A DNA stretch of 64,000 nt from Pontibacter sp. HSC-36F09 (GTDB lineage Bacteria > Bacteroidota > Bacteroidia > Cytophagales > Hymenobacteraceae). The notes beneath the pieces are model-generated. The model did no database searches, had not been told where the DNA came from, and saw nothing but the letters and a program-made list of their open reading frames with translations. Location of the stretch: NCBI RefSeq assembly GCF_024171605.1, contig NZ_JALKAA010000002.1, positions 620,001 to 684,000 on the forward strand, given 5' to 3'. Below, piece after piece: positions 48,706-56,311 of the stretch. The number at the start of each line of letters is the position of its first letter. Within the stretch, counting starts at the first letter, position 1. The translations under genes were made by a program, and so were the position numbers.

Positions 48706-50205
48706 CTAGTGTGCCTGCCGTGCTTTCAATGCAGCCTCACCTTTCTCGCGGATGGCCAGCACCAGGTTGGTCTTGAACTGCTGGAAGCCTGCCTCCAGAC
48801 CGGCCGGGTAGCTGTGCGGGTTCAGCAGGCGGCGGATGCTTTCGTGCAGTTTGCCGATTTCCTCTTTGCGGTGCTCCCGGATGGCTTTCAGGTCGGGCAG
48901 CTCCTGCACAAGTTTTCCTTTGGCGAGCACAGGCTGCAGCAGGTCTTTGTAAGGAGTGCCTTCCGGAACTGCTTTGCGGCGGGTATTGTCGAGCGGATTC
49001 ACGATGAGCACTTTTTCTGGAAGTGGTTCAGCTTCGTTGAAGATCATGTCTCCCACAAATCCATGTTCATCGTAAAAGCGGCGCACCTGCTGTATACCTG
49101 GGTTAGAGGTTTTTTCGAGTTGCTCCGACAGTTTCAGGGTATAGTTCCATTCCCCGTTCTCCTGTTTAAAAGCCGCCAGCTTGTACACCCCGCCCAGCGC
49201 CGGCTGGTCATAAGCCGTCACCAACTGCGTACCGATTCCCCAGACATTGATTTTGGCACCTTGCTGTTTGAGGCTGGTGACAATGTTCTCGTCGAGGTCG
49301 TTGCTGGCTACAATGTTGGTATCGGTCATGCCTGCTTCGTCGAGCAGCTTGCGGGCCTCGATGCTGAGGTAGGTCAGGTCGCCGGAGTCCAGTCGGATGC
49401 CCTTAAGCTTAAAACCAGTAGCATACAGCTTTTTGGCTACCCCAATGGCGTGGCGCACGCCTTCCAGTGTATTATAGGTGTCTACCAGAAACACCGAGTC
49501 ATGGGGGAAGGCTTTGCCGTAGGCTTCAAAGGCGTCAGCTTCGCTCTCAAATGCCTGTACCCAGCTGTGGGCATGGGTGCCGCTCACCGGAATGCCAAAC
49601 AGTTTGCCGGCCAGCAAATTGGAGGTGGCATCCACGCCGCCCACATAAGCGGCTCTGGCAGCGGCCAGCGATCCGTCTATACCCTGGGCACGGCGCATCC
49701 CGAACTCACTTACCAGATCATCTTTGGCTGCCTCTTTGATGCGGGCCGCTTTGGTTGCGATCAGTGTCTGAAAGTTCACGATTGTAAGCAGCGGCGTTTC
49801 CACGAGTTGCGCCTGCAGGAGCGGTCCGCGCACCCGGATCAGCGGCTCGCTCGGAAACACGACGCTTCCCTCCGGTATGGCATCCACGTCGCAGGTAAAG
49901 CGCAGGTCGCGCAGATAATCCAGGAAAGCCTGCTCAAACAGCGGCTCGTTCTGGCCGCCGCGCAGGCTGCCCAGGTAAGCCAGGTCCTCTTCCGTGAATT
50001 GCAGCTGCTGCAGATACTCCACCACATGGGCCAGTCCTGCTGCTACCGTATAACCTCCTTTAAAAGGCGCCTTGCGGAAATAGAGGTGAAAAACGGCTTC
50101 ACGCTCCGCTATACCTTCCTTCCAGTAGCCGTAGGCCATGGTGAGCTGGTAGAGGTCGGTCAGGAGGGAAAGGGAACTGCGGTATAGTTGCTGGAGGGTT
50201 GTCAT
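48706..50205 (-). CDS. pncB: nicotinate phosphoribosyltransferase
   Basis: 499 residues. The N-terminus LSLLTDLYQLTMAYGYWKEG is the family signature. It also has SEFGMRRAQG, the histidine-phosphorylation loop SGTHAHSW, GIRLDSGDLTYLS and GIGTQLVTAYDQPALGGVYKLAA. It converts nicotinate plus PRPP (with ATP) to nicotinate mononucleotide in NAD salvage. It is divergent from the DUF6687 gene with a 132-bp gap. A long frame on the opposite strand is a shadow. Confidence 0.95.
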   Translation of the reverse strand: MTTLQQLYRSSLSLLTDLYQLTMAYGYWKEGIAEREAVFHLYFRKAPFKGGYTVAAGLAHVVEYLQQLQFTEEDLAYLGSLRGGQNEPLFEQAFLDYLRDLRFTCDVDAIPEGSVVFPSEPLIRVRGPLLQAQLVETPLLTIVNFQTLIATKAARIKEAAKDDLVSEFGMRRAQGIDGSLAAARAAYVGGVDATSNLLAGKLFGIPVSGTHAHSWVQAFESEADAFEAYGKAFPHDSVFLVDTYNTLEGVRHAIGVAKKLYATGFKLKGIRLDSGDLTYLSIEARKLLDEAGMTDTNIVASNDLDENIVTSLKQQGAKINVWGIGTQLVTAYDQPALGGVYKLAAFKQENGEWNYTLKLSEQLEKTSNPGIQQVRRFYDEHGFVGDMIFNEAEPLPEKVLIVNPLDNTRRKAVPEGTPYKDLLQPVLAKGKLVQELPDLKAIREHRKEEIGKLHESIRRLLNPHSYPAGLEAGFQQFKTNLVLAIREKGEAALKARQAH

Positions 50206-50337
50206 GTTCTGTGTGTTGATGATTTTGTAAAAAACGAAAGTCTGGGCAATTGGATGTTCCGATACCTGTTACACCTGGTATGTTGTTAAGAACACCCGAA
50301 TTTAAGGGATGACTTCAGATTTAGCTATATTTAAGGC

Positions 50338-51405
50338 ATGATAAAGCGACAGTTTATACCTTTTGCCGACGTAAAAGAGAAAAAGGCCATCATCGTGGAC
50401 AGCATGCACCCCAACGGACTGGTGCTTTCACACTGGCGCGGCGCTCCCACACCGGATGAAGTGCGCGACGATACCAGCGCTGCCATGGTGCTGCATGCGC
50501 TCCGGCTCAATCTGCCGGGTTTGGAGCTGCCTTACGTCACCGCCAATCATTTCGACATCGATGGGTTTGTGGGTGTTTGGAGTTTGCTGAACCCGGAACT
50601 GGCACTGGAGAATGAAGAGCTGCTGCGCCTGATGGCCCACATTGGCGACTTTCGCGAACTGGACTTGAATCATCCGCTGGCAGGGGAGGCGCTGAAACTG
50701 GTCTGCTGGCTCAACACCCGCGAGCGCGATATGTTCTACGCCCCTTTTGCGGCTGACGAATCCGAAGAGAAAGAAGCGAAACGCTGCGTCGATAAATTCA
50801 GGTATTTCCTGCGCGAGTTCGGCCGCGTGCTCCAGGACCCTGACTGGGAAAAGCCTGTTTGGGAAGAGGAAGTGGCCGACGTACTGATCGGCTACCGCGA
50901 CATGTACAAGCCCGACACCAAACTGCAGCGATTTCCCGACCTGGGCCTTATCGTAATCAATACCCAGAAACCGGTCCACTACTATGCCTTGTTCAGCCGC
51001 ACCATCGGCTTCGACATCGTGCTGAGCTGCTACGAAGGCAATCGCTACGAACTGGAGTATAAGTATACCACCTGGGTGGATTTTGCTTCCAGGCCTACGC
51101 TGCCACGCATCAGCCTGAAGCCATTGGCACAGCAACTAAATGCCCTGGAAACCTCCGGCTATACCTGGACGGCGGACAATTTTACCGAAACTGGCCCACT
51201 GCTGCGCCTAGAAGGAAAGGACCTCTCGCGTACGGAGCGCTACGACCACCCGACCACCCGTGAGATTTATACCTCGTCTATTCCTGCCGATGAAATGAAG
51301 CAACTAGTTGTGGACTACTTCCGGGAAAAGTACGCAGGTATAGCCCCGAAGCGCTTCTGGACCTGGGAAGAAGTGAAGGGGCTAAACAAAGAGATTGGCA
51401 GATAG
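50338..51405 (+). CDS. DUF6687 family protein, unknown function
   Basis: 355 residues, soluble. The N-terminal signature KKAIIVDSMHPNGLVLSHWRG and DDTSAAMVLHAL is followed by ANHFDIDGFVGVWSLLNP. Next come FRELDLNHPLAGEALKLVCWLN, then a C-terminal half with YALFSRTIGFDIVLSCYEGNRYELEYKYTTWVDF. The invariant-looking D/H residues (DSMHP, HFDIDG) resemble metal ligands of phosphoesterases such as the DHH class, but the match is not strong enough to claim activity. Single gene, divergent from pncB. Confidence 0.8.
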   Translation: MIKRQFIPFADVKEKKAIIVDSMHPNGLVLSHWRGAPTPDEVRDDTSAAMVLHALRLNLPGLELPYVTANHFDIDGFVGVWSLLNPELALENEELLRLMAHIGDFRELDLNHPLAGEALKLVCWLNTRERDMFYAPFAADESEEKEAKRCVDKFRYFLREFGRVLQDPDWEKPVWEEEVADVLIGYRDMYKPDTKLQRFPDLGLIVINTQKPVHYYALFSRTIGFDIVLSCYEGNRYELEYKYTTWVDFASRPTLPRISLKPLAQQLNALETSGYTWTADNFTETGPLLRLEGKDLSRTERYDHPTTREIYTSSIPADEMKQLVVDYFREKYAGIAPKRFWTWEEVKGLNKEIGR

Positions 51406-51728
51406 TCAAGGCTACTGTATTTTCGGGCAGAGGCTATTGTTGACGAAGGACGAAAGGTTTCTTTAGATGTGCTATTACCTAAACTATGTTCAGCCAGAAG
51501 CCTGTCTGCGCGCTCAGATGATTTTATTTTTTGACTCAAGTTCCACTTGTCAGGAGCTCTTACCATAAGCATCTAACAAAGCGCCTTCGGGTCAGGTAGA
51601 AGCAAGCGCACAGAATTTGCCTGAGATGACTCAGGTCATTTTTATTGGCCAGATTAAAGCGCATTTTTGCTTCAGCACGTATACATAGTGAATCTTTGAT
51701 ATAGACGCCTACCCAACCACCAAATAAC
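51406..51728. other. gene-free interval before uspA
   Basis: 323 bp of AT-rich sequence. Apart from the candidate uspA promoter I see no gene, terminator or repeat. Confidence 0.5.
51666..51698 (+). promoter_or_regulatory. candidate promoter of uspA
   Basis: TTTG at 51666-51669, a 21-bp spacer and AATCTTTG at 51691-51698 (one mismatch to TAnnTTTG), 30 bp before the ATG. Confidence 0.45.
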
Positions 51729-52574
51729 ATGAAAAAAATCCTTTGCCCCACCGACTTTTCTAAAACAGCTAACAAAGCGCTGGAATATGCTGTGCTCATT
51801 GCCCGGCAGTCAGGAAGCCACCTCTCCCTGCTGCATGTGGTGCACCTGCCCATCGTCGATACCTCTGAAACTGCCCTGGTGGCCAGCGAGCTGTTGGGTG
51901 AGCAGATGCGGGATGCTGAAGAAAGACTAGTAAATCTCTGTCGCGAAATTGAGGAGCGCCACGGCGCAAACCGGGGTGGGGGGTTTACCTGCGACTATAT
52001 CATCAAAGAGGCCCTGCTAACTGACATAGCCGAACACCTGACCAAGACTGTCGGGTACGACCTGATCGTGATGGGTACCACGGGTGGCGGCAACGCGCTT
52101 GAGGAATTGCTGATCGGAAGCAACGCTGAGGCAGTGATGGAGCAGGTGAAATGCCCGGTATTGTCTATACCTTCCACAGCCACTCATCCGCGCATCGAGA
52201 AGATCATCTATGCTTCGGACTATGCCGCCGATGACATAGCTACCTTACGCGAAGTGCTGGACTTTGCAGCCATGTTCGGAGCCACCGTAGACGTGGTGCA
52301 CGTGAACAAAGCAGGACGCACGAGCGACAAGAAAGAGAGTATTATGCAGGAAATGGCACAGGCCTTCCCGGGTGCTCCCATCCATTTTGAGGAAGTGGTG
52401 AGCAAACACCGCACCGACGGTATAAAAGAATACTACACCGCATCAGGCGGCGATATGGTGGCGATCCTGCGACGTGAAAAAGGTTTCCTGCGGGAGCTCT
52501 TCTCGCAGAGCCTGGCCGAAAAAATGACCTACCAGGCCGAAGTGCCTTTGCTGGTGTTGAAAGGCAGAAAGTAA
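51729..52574 (+). CDS. tandem-domain universal stress protein
   Basis: 281 residues, two UspA domains. The first (about 1-150) starts KKILCPTDFSKTANKALEYA and has the nucleotide-binding loop GTTGGGNALEELLIGSNAEAVMEQVKCPVL (G-x2-G-x9-G-S). The second (about 158-281) starts IEKIIYASDYAADDIATL and lacks a clear glycine loop (MVAILRREKGFLRELFSQSLAEKM), so probably only the first binds ATP. Such proteins support survival under stress. Monocistronic with a strong terminator. Confidence 0.9.
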   Translation: MKKILCPTDFSKTANKALEYAVLIARQSGSHLSLLHVVHLPIVDTSETALVASELLGEQMRDAEERLVNLCREIEERHGANRGGGFTCDYIIKEALLTDIAEHLTKTVGYDLIVMGTTGGGNALEELLIGSNAEAVMEQVKCPVLSIPSTATHPRIEKIIYASDYAADDIATLREVLDFAAMFGATVDVVHVNKAGRTSDKKESIMQEMAQAFPGAPIHFEEVVSKHRTDGIKEYYTASGGDMVAILRREKGFLRELFSQSLAEKMTYQAEVPLLVLKGRK

Positions 52575-52590
52575 GGATAGAACATTCATA

Positions 52591-52630
52591 AAAAAAGCGG
52601 CAGCTTCCTTAGGAGGCTGCCGCTTTTTTT
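52591..52630. terminator. strong terminator after uspA, probably bidirectional
   Basis: AAAAAAGCGGCAGCTTCCT and AGGAGGCTGCCGCTTTTTT form a stem of about 18 bp with one mismatch, between convergent genes. Confidence 0.93.
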
Positions 52631-52650
52631 ATTCTGAAGTCAGATTAGTA

Positions 52651-53046
52651 TTAGTTGCCAAGCCCTGTTTCCATGCGCACGGCATCTTCGTCAAAAACAT
52701 AAGCCAGGTCGGCGCTGCAGGTTTCGCAGTTGTAACGGCCGAAAGCCTCCACAGCACGCGGCAGCGACAGGTTGCGGAAAGTGCTCGCGCAGCTGATTAG
52801 CACCGGGCAATCGTGTTTCTGGTGAAAAATATCTTCGCTTGGGTCCATGCAGATGTACACCCGCTTTTTCTCCAGCCCCTTAAAGGAGTAATACTCGGGC
52901 TTGGGACGGGGCTCCCGCTTCGTTGTGTCAGCAGTTGCGCTTGTCTCTTGCACGTTAGTTTGCTCTGCTTTCGCGTCGTCTGGTGACTGGCAGGCAGCCA
53001 GCGAGATGAGCAGGACACACATACCTGCCAGGGTCTTTTTGAACAT
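52651..53046 (-). CDS. lipoprotein with Cys-rich C-terminal domain shared with the neighbouring nuclease
   Basis: 131 residues. Lipobox LAAC (Cys near 19), a Thr/Lys-rich linker, then a compact domain: VYICMDPSEDIFHQKHDC, LISC, LPRAVEAFGRYNCETC. The same order (VYxC, YHxxxxC, LxxC, EAxxxxR, CxxC-like) is found at the C-terminus of the nuclease gene 45 bp upstream. I recognise it as a recurrent short Bacteroidota domain, probably zinc- or disulfide-stabilised, of unknown function. Probably co-transcribed with the nuclease. Confidence 0.8.
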   Translation of the reverse strand: MFKKTLAGMCVLLISLAACQSPDDAKAEQTNVQETSATADTTKREPRPKPEYYSFKGLEKKRVYICMDPSEDIFHQKHDCPVLISCASTFRNLSLPRAVEAFGRYNCETCSADLAYVFDEDAVRMETGLGN

Positions 53047-53091
53047 ATCAGTGTCTGATTGAATAGAATGCTATACCTAAAATAGGCGGAA

Positions 53092-53925
53092 TTATTTAGG
53101 GCTGCAAGTTTTGTCAGCCCGTCTGTTGTGTTGGCGGATCGCCTCAGCTTCTGTAACCGTGATGATCTGCTCTTTGCAGCGCTTCAATACGGAGCAATTG
53201 GTGCTGTAATGGTATACGGCCGAGCCGGAGCTGTCGCAGAGGTATACCTGGCGTTTGGTGGCGCCGGCAGGCACAGGGGCTTTGCTGTTGTCTACGGGAG
53301 CAGGTTTCTGTTTGCGGAAATCCCAGGGAGCTACTGGGTTCGGGTCCTGCCACAGGCCTCGTTTAAAGCGGCGCGCATCAGCTTCCAGGTTAGCCAGCGT
53401 TTTGTCTTTGGAGTAGGCCGTGTAGTGCCAGGCAAAGCCTTCGCGCACCAGTTCTTCGTTCAGGCTGCGGCCATCGGGCAATATGATCGTGCCCACCGTG
53501 CGGCCGTAGCGGTCTTTGTTGTTTTCGATCAGGCGCACATTTTTGCCAAAGGCCAGGTCAGAGGCGAATTGCTTGGCCCGCTGGCCGAAGGCCTGGTTCT
53601 TCTCAGGTGTATCGACGCCCAAAAGGCGTACCGTAATGGTCTGCCCATTGCGCAGCAGCTCAAAGGTGTCGCCGTCTTTTACACCCACCACCCGGTCGCC
53701 AGGCACCGTCGGAGCTTCCGTTTCATGTACCATCTCCGTTTTATCCCGGGGGACTACATCTGGCCTGGTAGGGTCTTCCTGTGTCGCAGTGGCTTCGGTT
53801 GTGTTTTGCTCCACAGCACCGCGGCGCTGGCGGAATTCCTCCTGTGCTTTTTCATTGTCCTGCTTACAGGCAGGCGCAGCCAGAAGGCTGGCAAATACGA
53901 GTAGGTATAGGATGGACTTATTCAT
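53092..53925 (-). CDS. thermonuclease (SNase-like) lipoprotein with C-terminal Cys-rich domain
   Basis: 277 residues. Lipoprotein signal ending APAC (Cys 20), then a disordered Thr/Glu linker. The staphylococcal-nuclease domain (about 75-205) has GDRVVGVKDGDTFELL, catalytic VRLLGVDTPE (Arg and Glu) and NKDRYGRTVGTI (second Arg), then LNEELVREGFAWHY and GLWQDPNPVAPWDFRK. A short Pro linker leads to a Cys-rich domain (RQVYLCDSSGSAVYHYSTNC ... ADKTC). The enzyme should cut DNA and RNA outside the cell or in the periplasm. It is first in a unit with the Cys-rich lipoprotein. Confidence 0.9.
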   Translation of the reverse strand: MNKSILYLLVFASLLAAPACKQDNEKAQEEFRQRRGAVEQNTTEATATQEDPTRPDVVPRDKTEMVHETEAPTVPGDRVVGVKDGDTFELLRNGQTITVRLLGVDTPEKNQAFGQRAKQFASDLAFGKNVRLIENNKDRYGRTVGTIILPDGRSLNEELVREGFAWHYTAYSKDKTLANLEADARRFKRGLWQDPNPVAPWDFRKQKPAPVDNSKAPVPAGATKRQVYLCDSSGSAVYHYSTNCSVLKRCKEQIITVTEAEAIRQHNRRADKTCSPK

Positions 53926-53929
53926 GTGG

Positions 53930-53961
53930 CAAAGGTGCTGCTATTCTCCTTTTACAACAAG
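53930..53961 (-). promoter_or_regulatory. candidate promoter of the nuclease operon
   Basis: On the minus strand CTTG, a 20-bp spacer and CACCTTTG (one mismatch to TAnnTTTG), ending 4 bp before the ATG. If real, the leader is extremely short. Confidence 0.35.
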
Positions 53962-53993
53962 TAGAACTATTTGTTTTTATGGAAGCCTTCAAT

Positions 53994-54031
53994 AAAAATG
54001 GCTGCCCCTTTTCAGAGGCAGCCATTTTTAT
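53994..54031 (-). terminator. terminator of the TPR histidine kinase gene
   Basis: AAAAATGGCTGCC (53994-54006) and GGCAGCCATTTTT (54017-54029) are perfect arms with A/T runs, 16 bp beyond the stop at 54047. Confidence 0.92.
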
Positions 54032-54046
54032 ATTTCTTATAAAGCG

Positions 54047-56086
54047 TTAAGCTAATTGCAACTGTTCTGCTGCTTTTTCTTCTTTTTCCTGTACCGTAGG
54101 AGCATCTTCCCCTTTTTCTTCTTTCTTAACGGAGCACGGGAGTGTGAACATAAACGTGCTACCCATGCCTGGTACACTTTCCACCCAAATCGCGCCACCG
54201 TTGTGCTCTACGAAGTCTTTGCAGAGTGCCAGGCCCAGACCGCTGCCCTTTTCGTTGGCGGTACCCCTGCTGGAGTAACTGCTGGCTCCAAAAAGCTTCT
54301 GTTGCACCTCTGGGGTCATGCCTATACCGGTGTCTTTTACCGAGACCAGCACGTGGTCATCCTGCAGTCTGGCTGAAAGCGTTACTGTATCGCCGGCCTT
54401 GCAGAATTTGATGCCGTTGGAGATCAGGTTGCGGAGTACCAGTCGGATCATTTCCTTGTCGGCACAGCCTGTCAGGCTCGGATCTATCCTGTTATCCAGC
54501 ACCACCTCTTTGCTGCTGGCCACTGGCTGCAGCAAGCGGATGTTCTCGTCAGCCAATTCGCGGAGTGGCAGCGGTTTCGGGTCGGCCTCGAAACCCTCCA
54601 TTTGCGCCCTGGCCCAGTCGAAGAGGTTGTCGAGCATCCAGAGCACGTTCTGCTGTCCTTTCACTAAGCTGTTAAAGAGTCCTTCCTGTTTGTCGGCCGG
54701 CACTTTGCCCATGGCCATCACATGTAGCAGTCCTTTGAGCGCTACCAACGGACCACGCAGGTCGTGGGCGATGACGGAGAAGAGCTTGTCTTTGATGGTG
54801 TTGAGCTGCGTGAGTTTCTCTTTCTGTATGTTGAGCTGCTGGGCCTGTTCCGTCAGGGCTTTCTGGTGCTGGTTCAGCGCCTGGTTCTTATGCATAATCA
54901 GCTCGTTCTTCTGGGTGAGCAGCTTGTTGATGCGGCTTTGGTGCTGTCGTCCTCTGAAGAACACATAGGCCATGGCACATACCAGTAACAGCAGCGCAAT
55001 CGTGAAATATTGCACAATGCTGCGTTGCTCGAGTTTGCGCAGGTTCAGTTCCTGTTCCGCGCGGAGCAATAGGTTTTCCTTGTCTTTCTGGGCTGTTTCG
55101 TACTTCACACGTTCCTGCGCAATGCGATCGGCAGCCCGTTCGTTGTGCAGGCTGTCGTTGTAGGCCGTGTGCAGTGTCAGGTAGTGGTGGGCCAACTCAA
55201 AGTTGCCCATGGCAGCGTAGATGCGGTCCAGGATGGCAGCATTCTCCCGAAGTACATACTTGCCTTCGTATGCTTTGGCAAGTTCCATGCTGGCCAACGC
55301 GTTATCGAGGGCTTTCTCGAAGTTGCCGGCTTTCAGGTATGACTCGGCTTTGCCGCGCAACACATATACCTCATCATGCTGACTGCCCAGGTCATTGGCA
55401 ATCAGGTGAGCTTTATTCAGGTAGGAGAGGGCGGTCTGGAAGTCGTTTTTGCCGTTATAGGCATCTCCGATATTGATCAGCGAGATCAGGATTCCCTGTT
55501 TGTCGTTCAGCTTTTCCTGAATTGGCAGTGCCTCCCGGTAATAAACCAGTGCCAGGTCAAACTTGCCCTGGTCCAGGTATACGCCGCCAATGTTGCTCAA
55601 GGCGCTGCTCATGCGTAGGGTATCCTGTGCCGTGGTGGCAAGTGAGAGTGACTTTTTGTAAAGCGGCAGCGCCTCTTTGTGGTTGCGTTGGTCGGCGTAC
55701 ACATTGCCGATGTTGTTGTAGGTGGCACTCAGGTCAGAAGGATCGCCCAGCTTCTCGCGGATGCGGAGCGCCATATAGTAAAACTGAACAGCCTTGTCGA
55801 TATCGCCGAGCAGGTAGTGACCGGAGCCGGTCTCATTGTAGGCCAGGGCCAGTAATTTGTCGTTACCCGCCTTCTGTGCCAATGCAACCGCCTTGTTGCC
55901 ATACGCAATAGTGGTTTTCGGATTGATGCTGTTGTGTGCCTTGCTCAGTTCACAGTACAACTCTACCTTCCGGGTTATATCCTCCGTCCGGTCCAATTCA
56001 GTTTTCAAATCCTGGATCAGGATTTTTTGCTGCGGCTGCGTCAGGCTGATAAGTAGGAAAATACGAGTCAGGAATAGTAGAAGCAT
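54047..56086 (-). CDS. TPR-containing sensor histidine kinase
   Basis: 679 residues. N-terminal signal or TM, then an extracytoplasmic region of about seven TPR repeats (about 75-310; for example ATYNNIGNVYADQRNHKEALPLYKK and ISLINIGDAYNGKNDFQTALSYL). A TM helix at about 359-377, a coiled coil, and a classical HisKA domain FSVIAHDLRGPL with H441. The HATPase domain carries NLISNGIKFC (N), VKDTGIGM (G1), GSGLGLALCKDF (G2). A Lys/Glu-rich tail follows. No response regulator is adjacent, so it is an orphan kinase. Its TPR sensor domain is a common Bacteroidota design. Confidence 0.92.
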   Translation of the reverse strand: MLLLFLTRIFLLISLTQPQQKILIQDLKTELDRTEDITRKVELYCELSKAHNSINPKTTIAYGNKAVALAQKAGNDKLLALAYNETGSGHYLLGDIDKAVQFYYMALRIREKLGDPSDLSATYNNIGNVYADQRNHKEALPLYKKSLSLATTAQDTLRMSSALSNIGGVYLDQGKFDLALVYYREALPIQEKLNDKQGILISLINIGDAYNGKNDFQTALSYLNKAHLIANDLGSQHDEVYVLRGKAESYLKAGNFEKALDNALASMELAKAYEGKYVLRENAAILDRIYAAMGNFELAHHYLTLHTAYNDSLHNERAADRIAQERVKYETAQKDKENLLLRAEQELNLRKLEQRSIVQYFTIALLLLVCAMAYVFFRGRQHQSRINKLLTQKNELIMHKNQALNQHQKALTEQAQQLNIQKEKLTQLNTIKDKLFSVIAHDLRGPLVALKGLLHVMAMGKVPADKQEGLFNSLVKGQQNVLWMLDNLFDWARAQMEGFEADPKPLPLRELADENIRLLQPVASSKEVVLDNRIDPSLTGCADKEMIRLVLRNLISNGIKFCKAGDTVTLSARLQDDHVLVSVKDTGIGMTPEVQQKLFGASSYSSRGTANEKGSGLGLALCKDFVEHNGGAIWVESVPGMGSTFMFTLPCSVKKEEKGEDAPTVQEKEEKAAEQLQLA

Positions 56087-56244
56087 AAGTACCTCTCTAC
56101 AGTTAGAATTACCGTAATTGATTTATTAGGAGGAAGCAATATAAGAATTTAATGGTTAATAATGCCAACCTGAATTTGTGAATATAAAGGCTGCTTGAAA
56201 AAGTGCAATTTAATTTCAAACTAAACGCTCTTACTTAGCACAGG

Positions 56245-56281
56245 AGGACTACACCTGCCCGATTCGTGCAGGTGTAGTCCT
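56245..56281 (-). terminator. terminator of sbcC
   Basis: Perfect 14-bp arms AGGACTACACCTGC (56245-56258) and GCAGGTGTAGTCCT (56268-56281), 30 bp beyond the sbcC stop. It lacks a long T-run, so it may also be a hairpin of another sort. Confidence 0.65.
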
Positions 56282-56311
56282 ATGTTATGGAAAAGAAAAT
56301 TATCGGCAGAA

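Noticed and set aside
48703..50187. 494-codon open frame antisense to pncB
   Set aside because: Shadow of pncB, which has complete family motifs.
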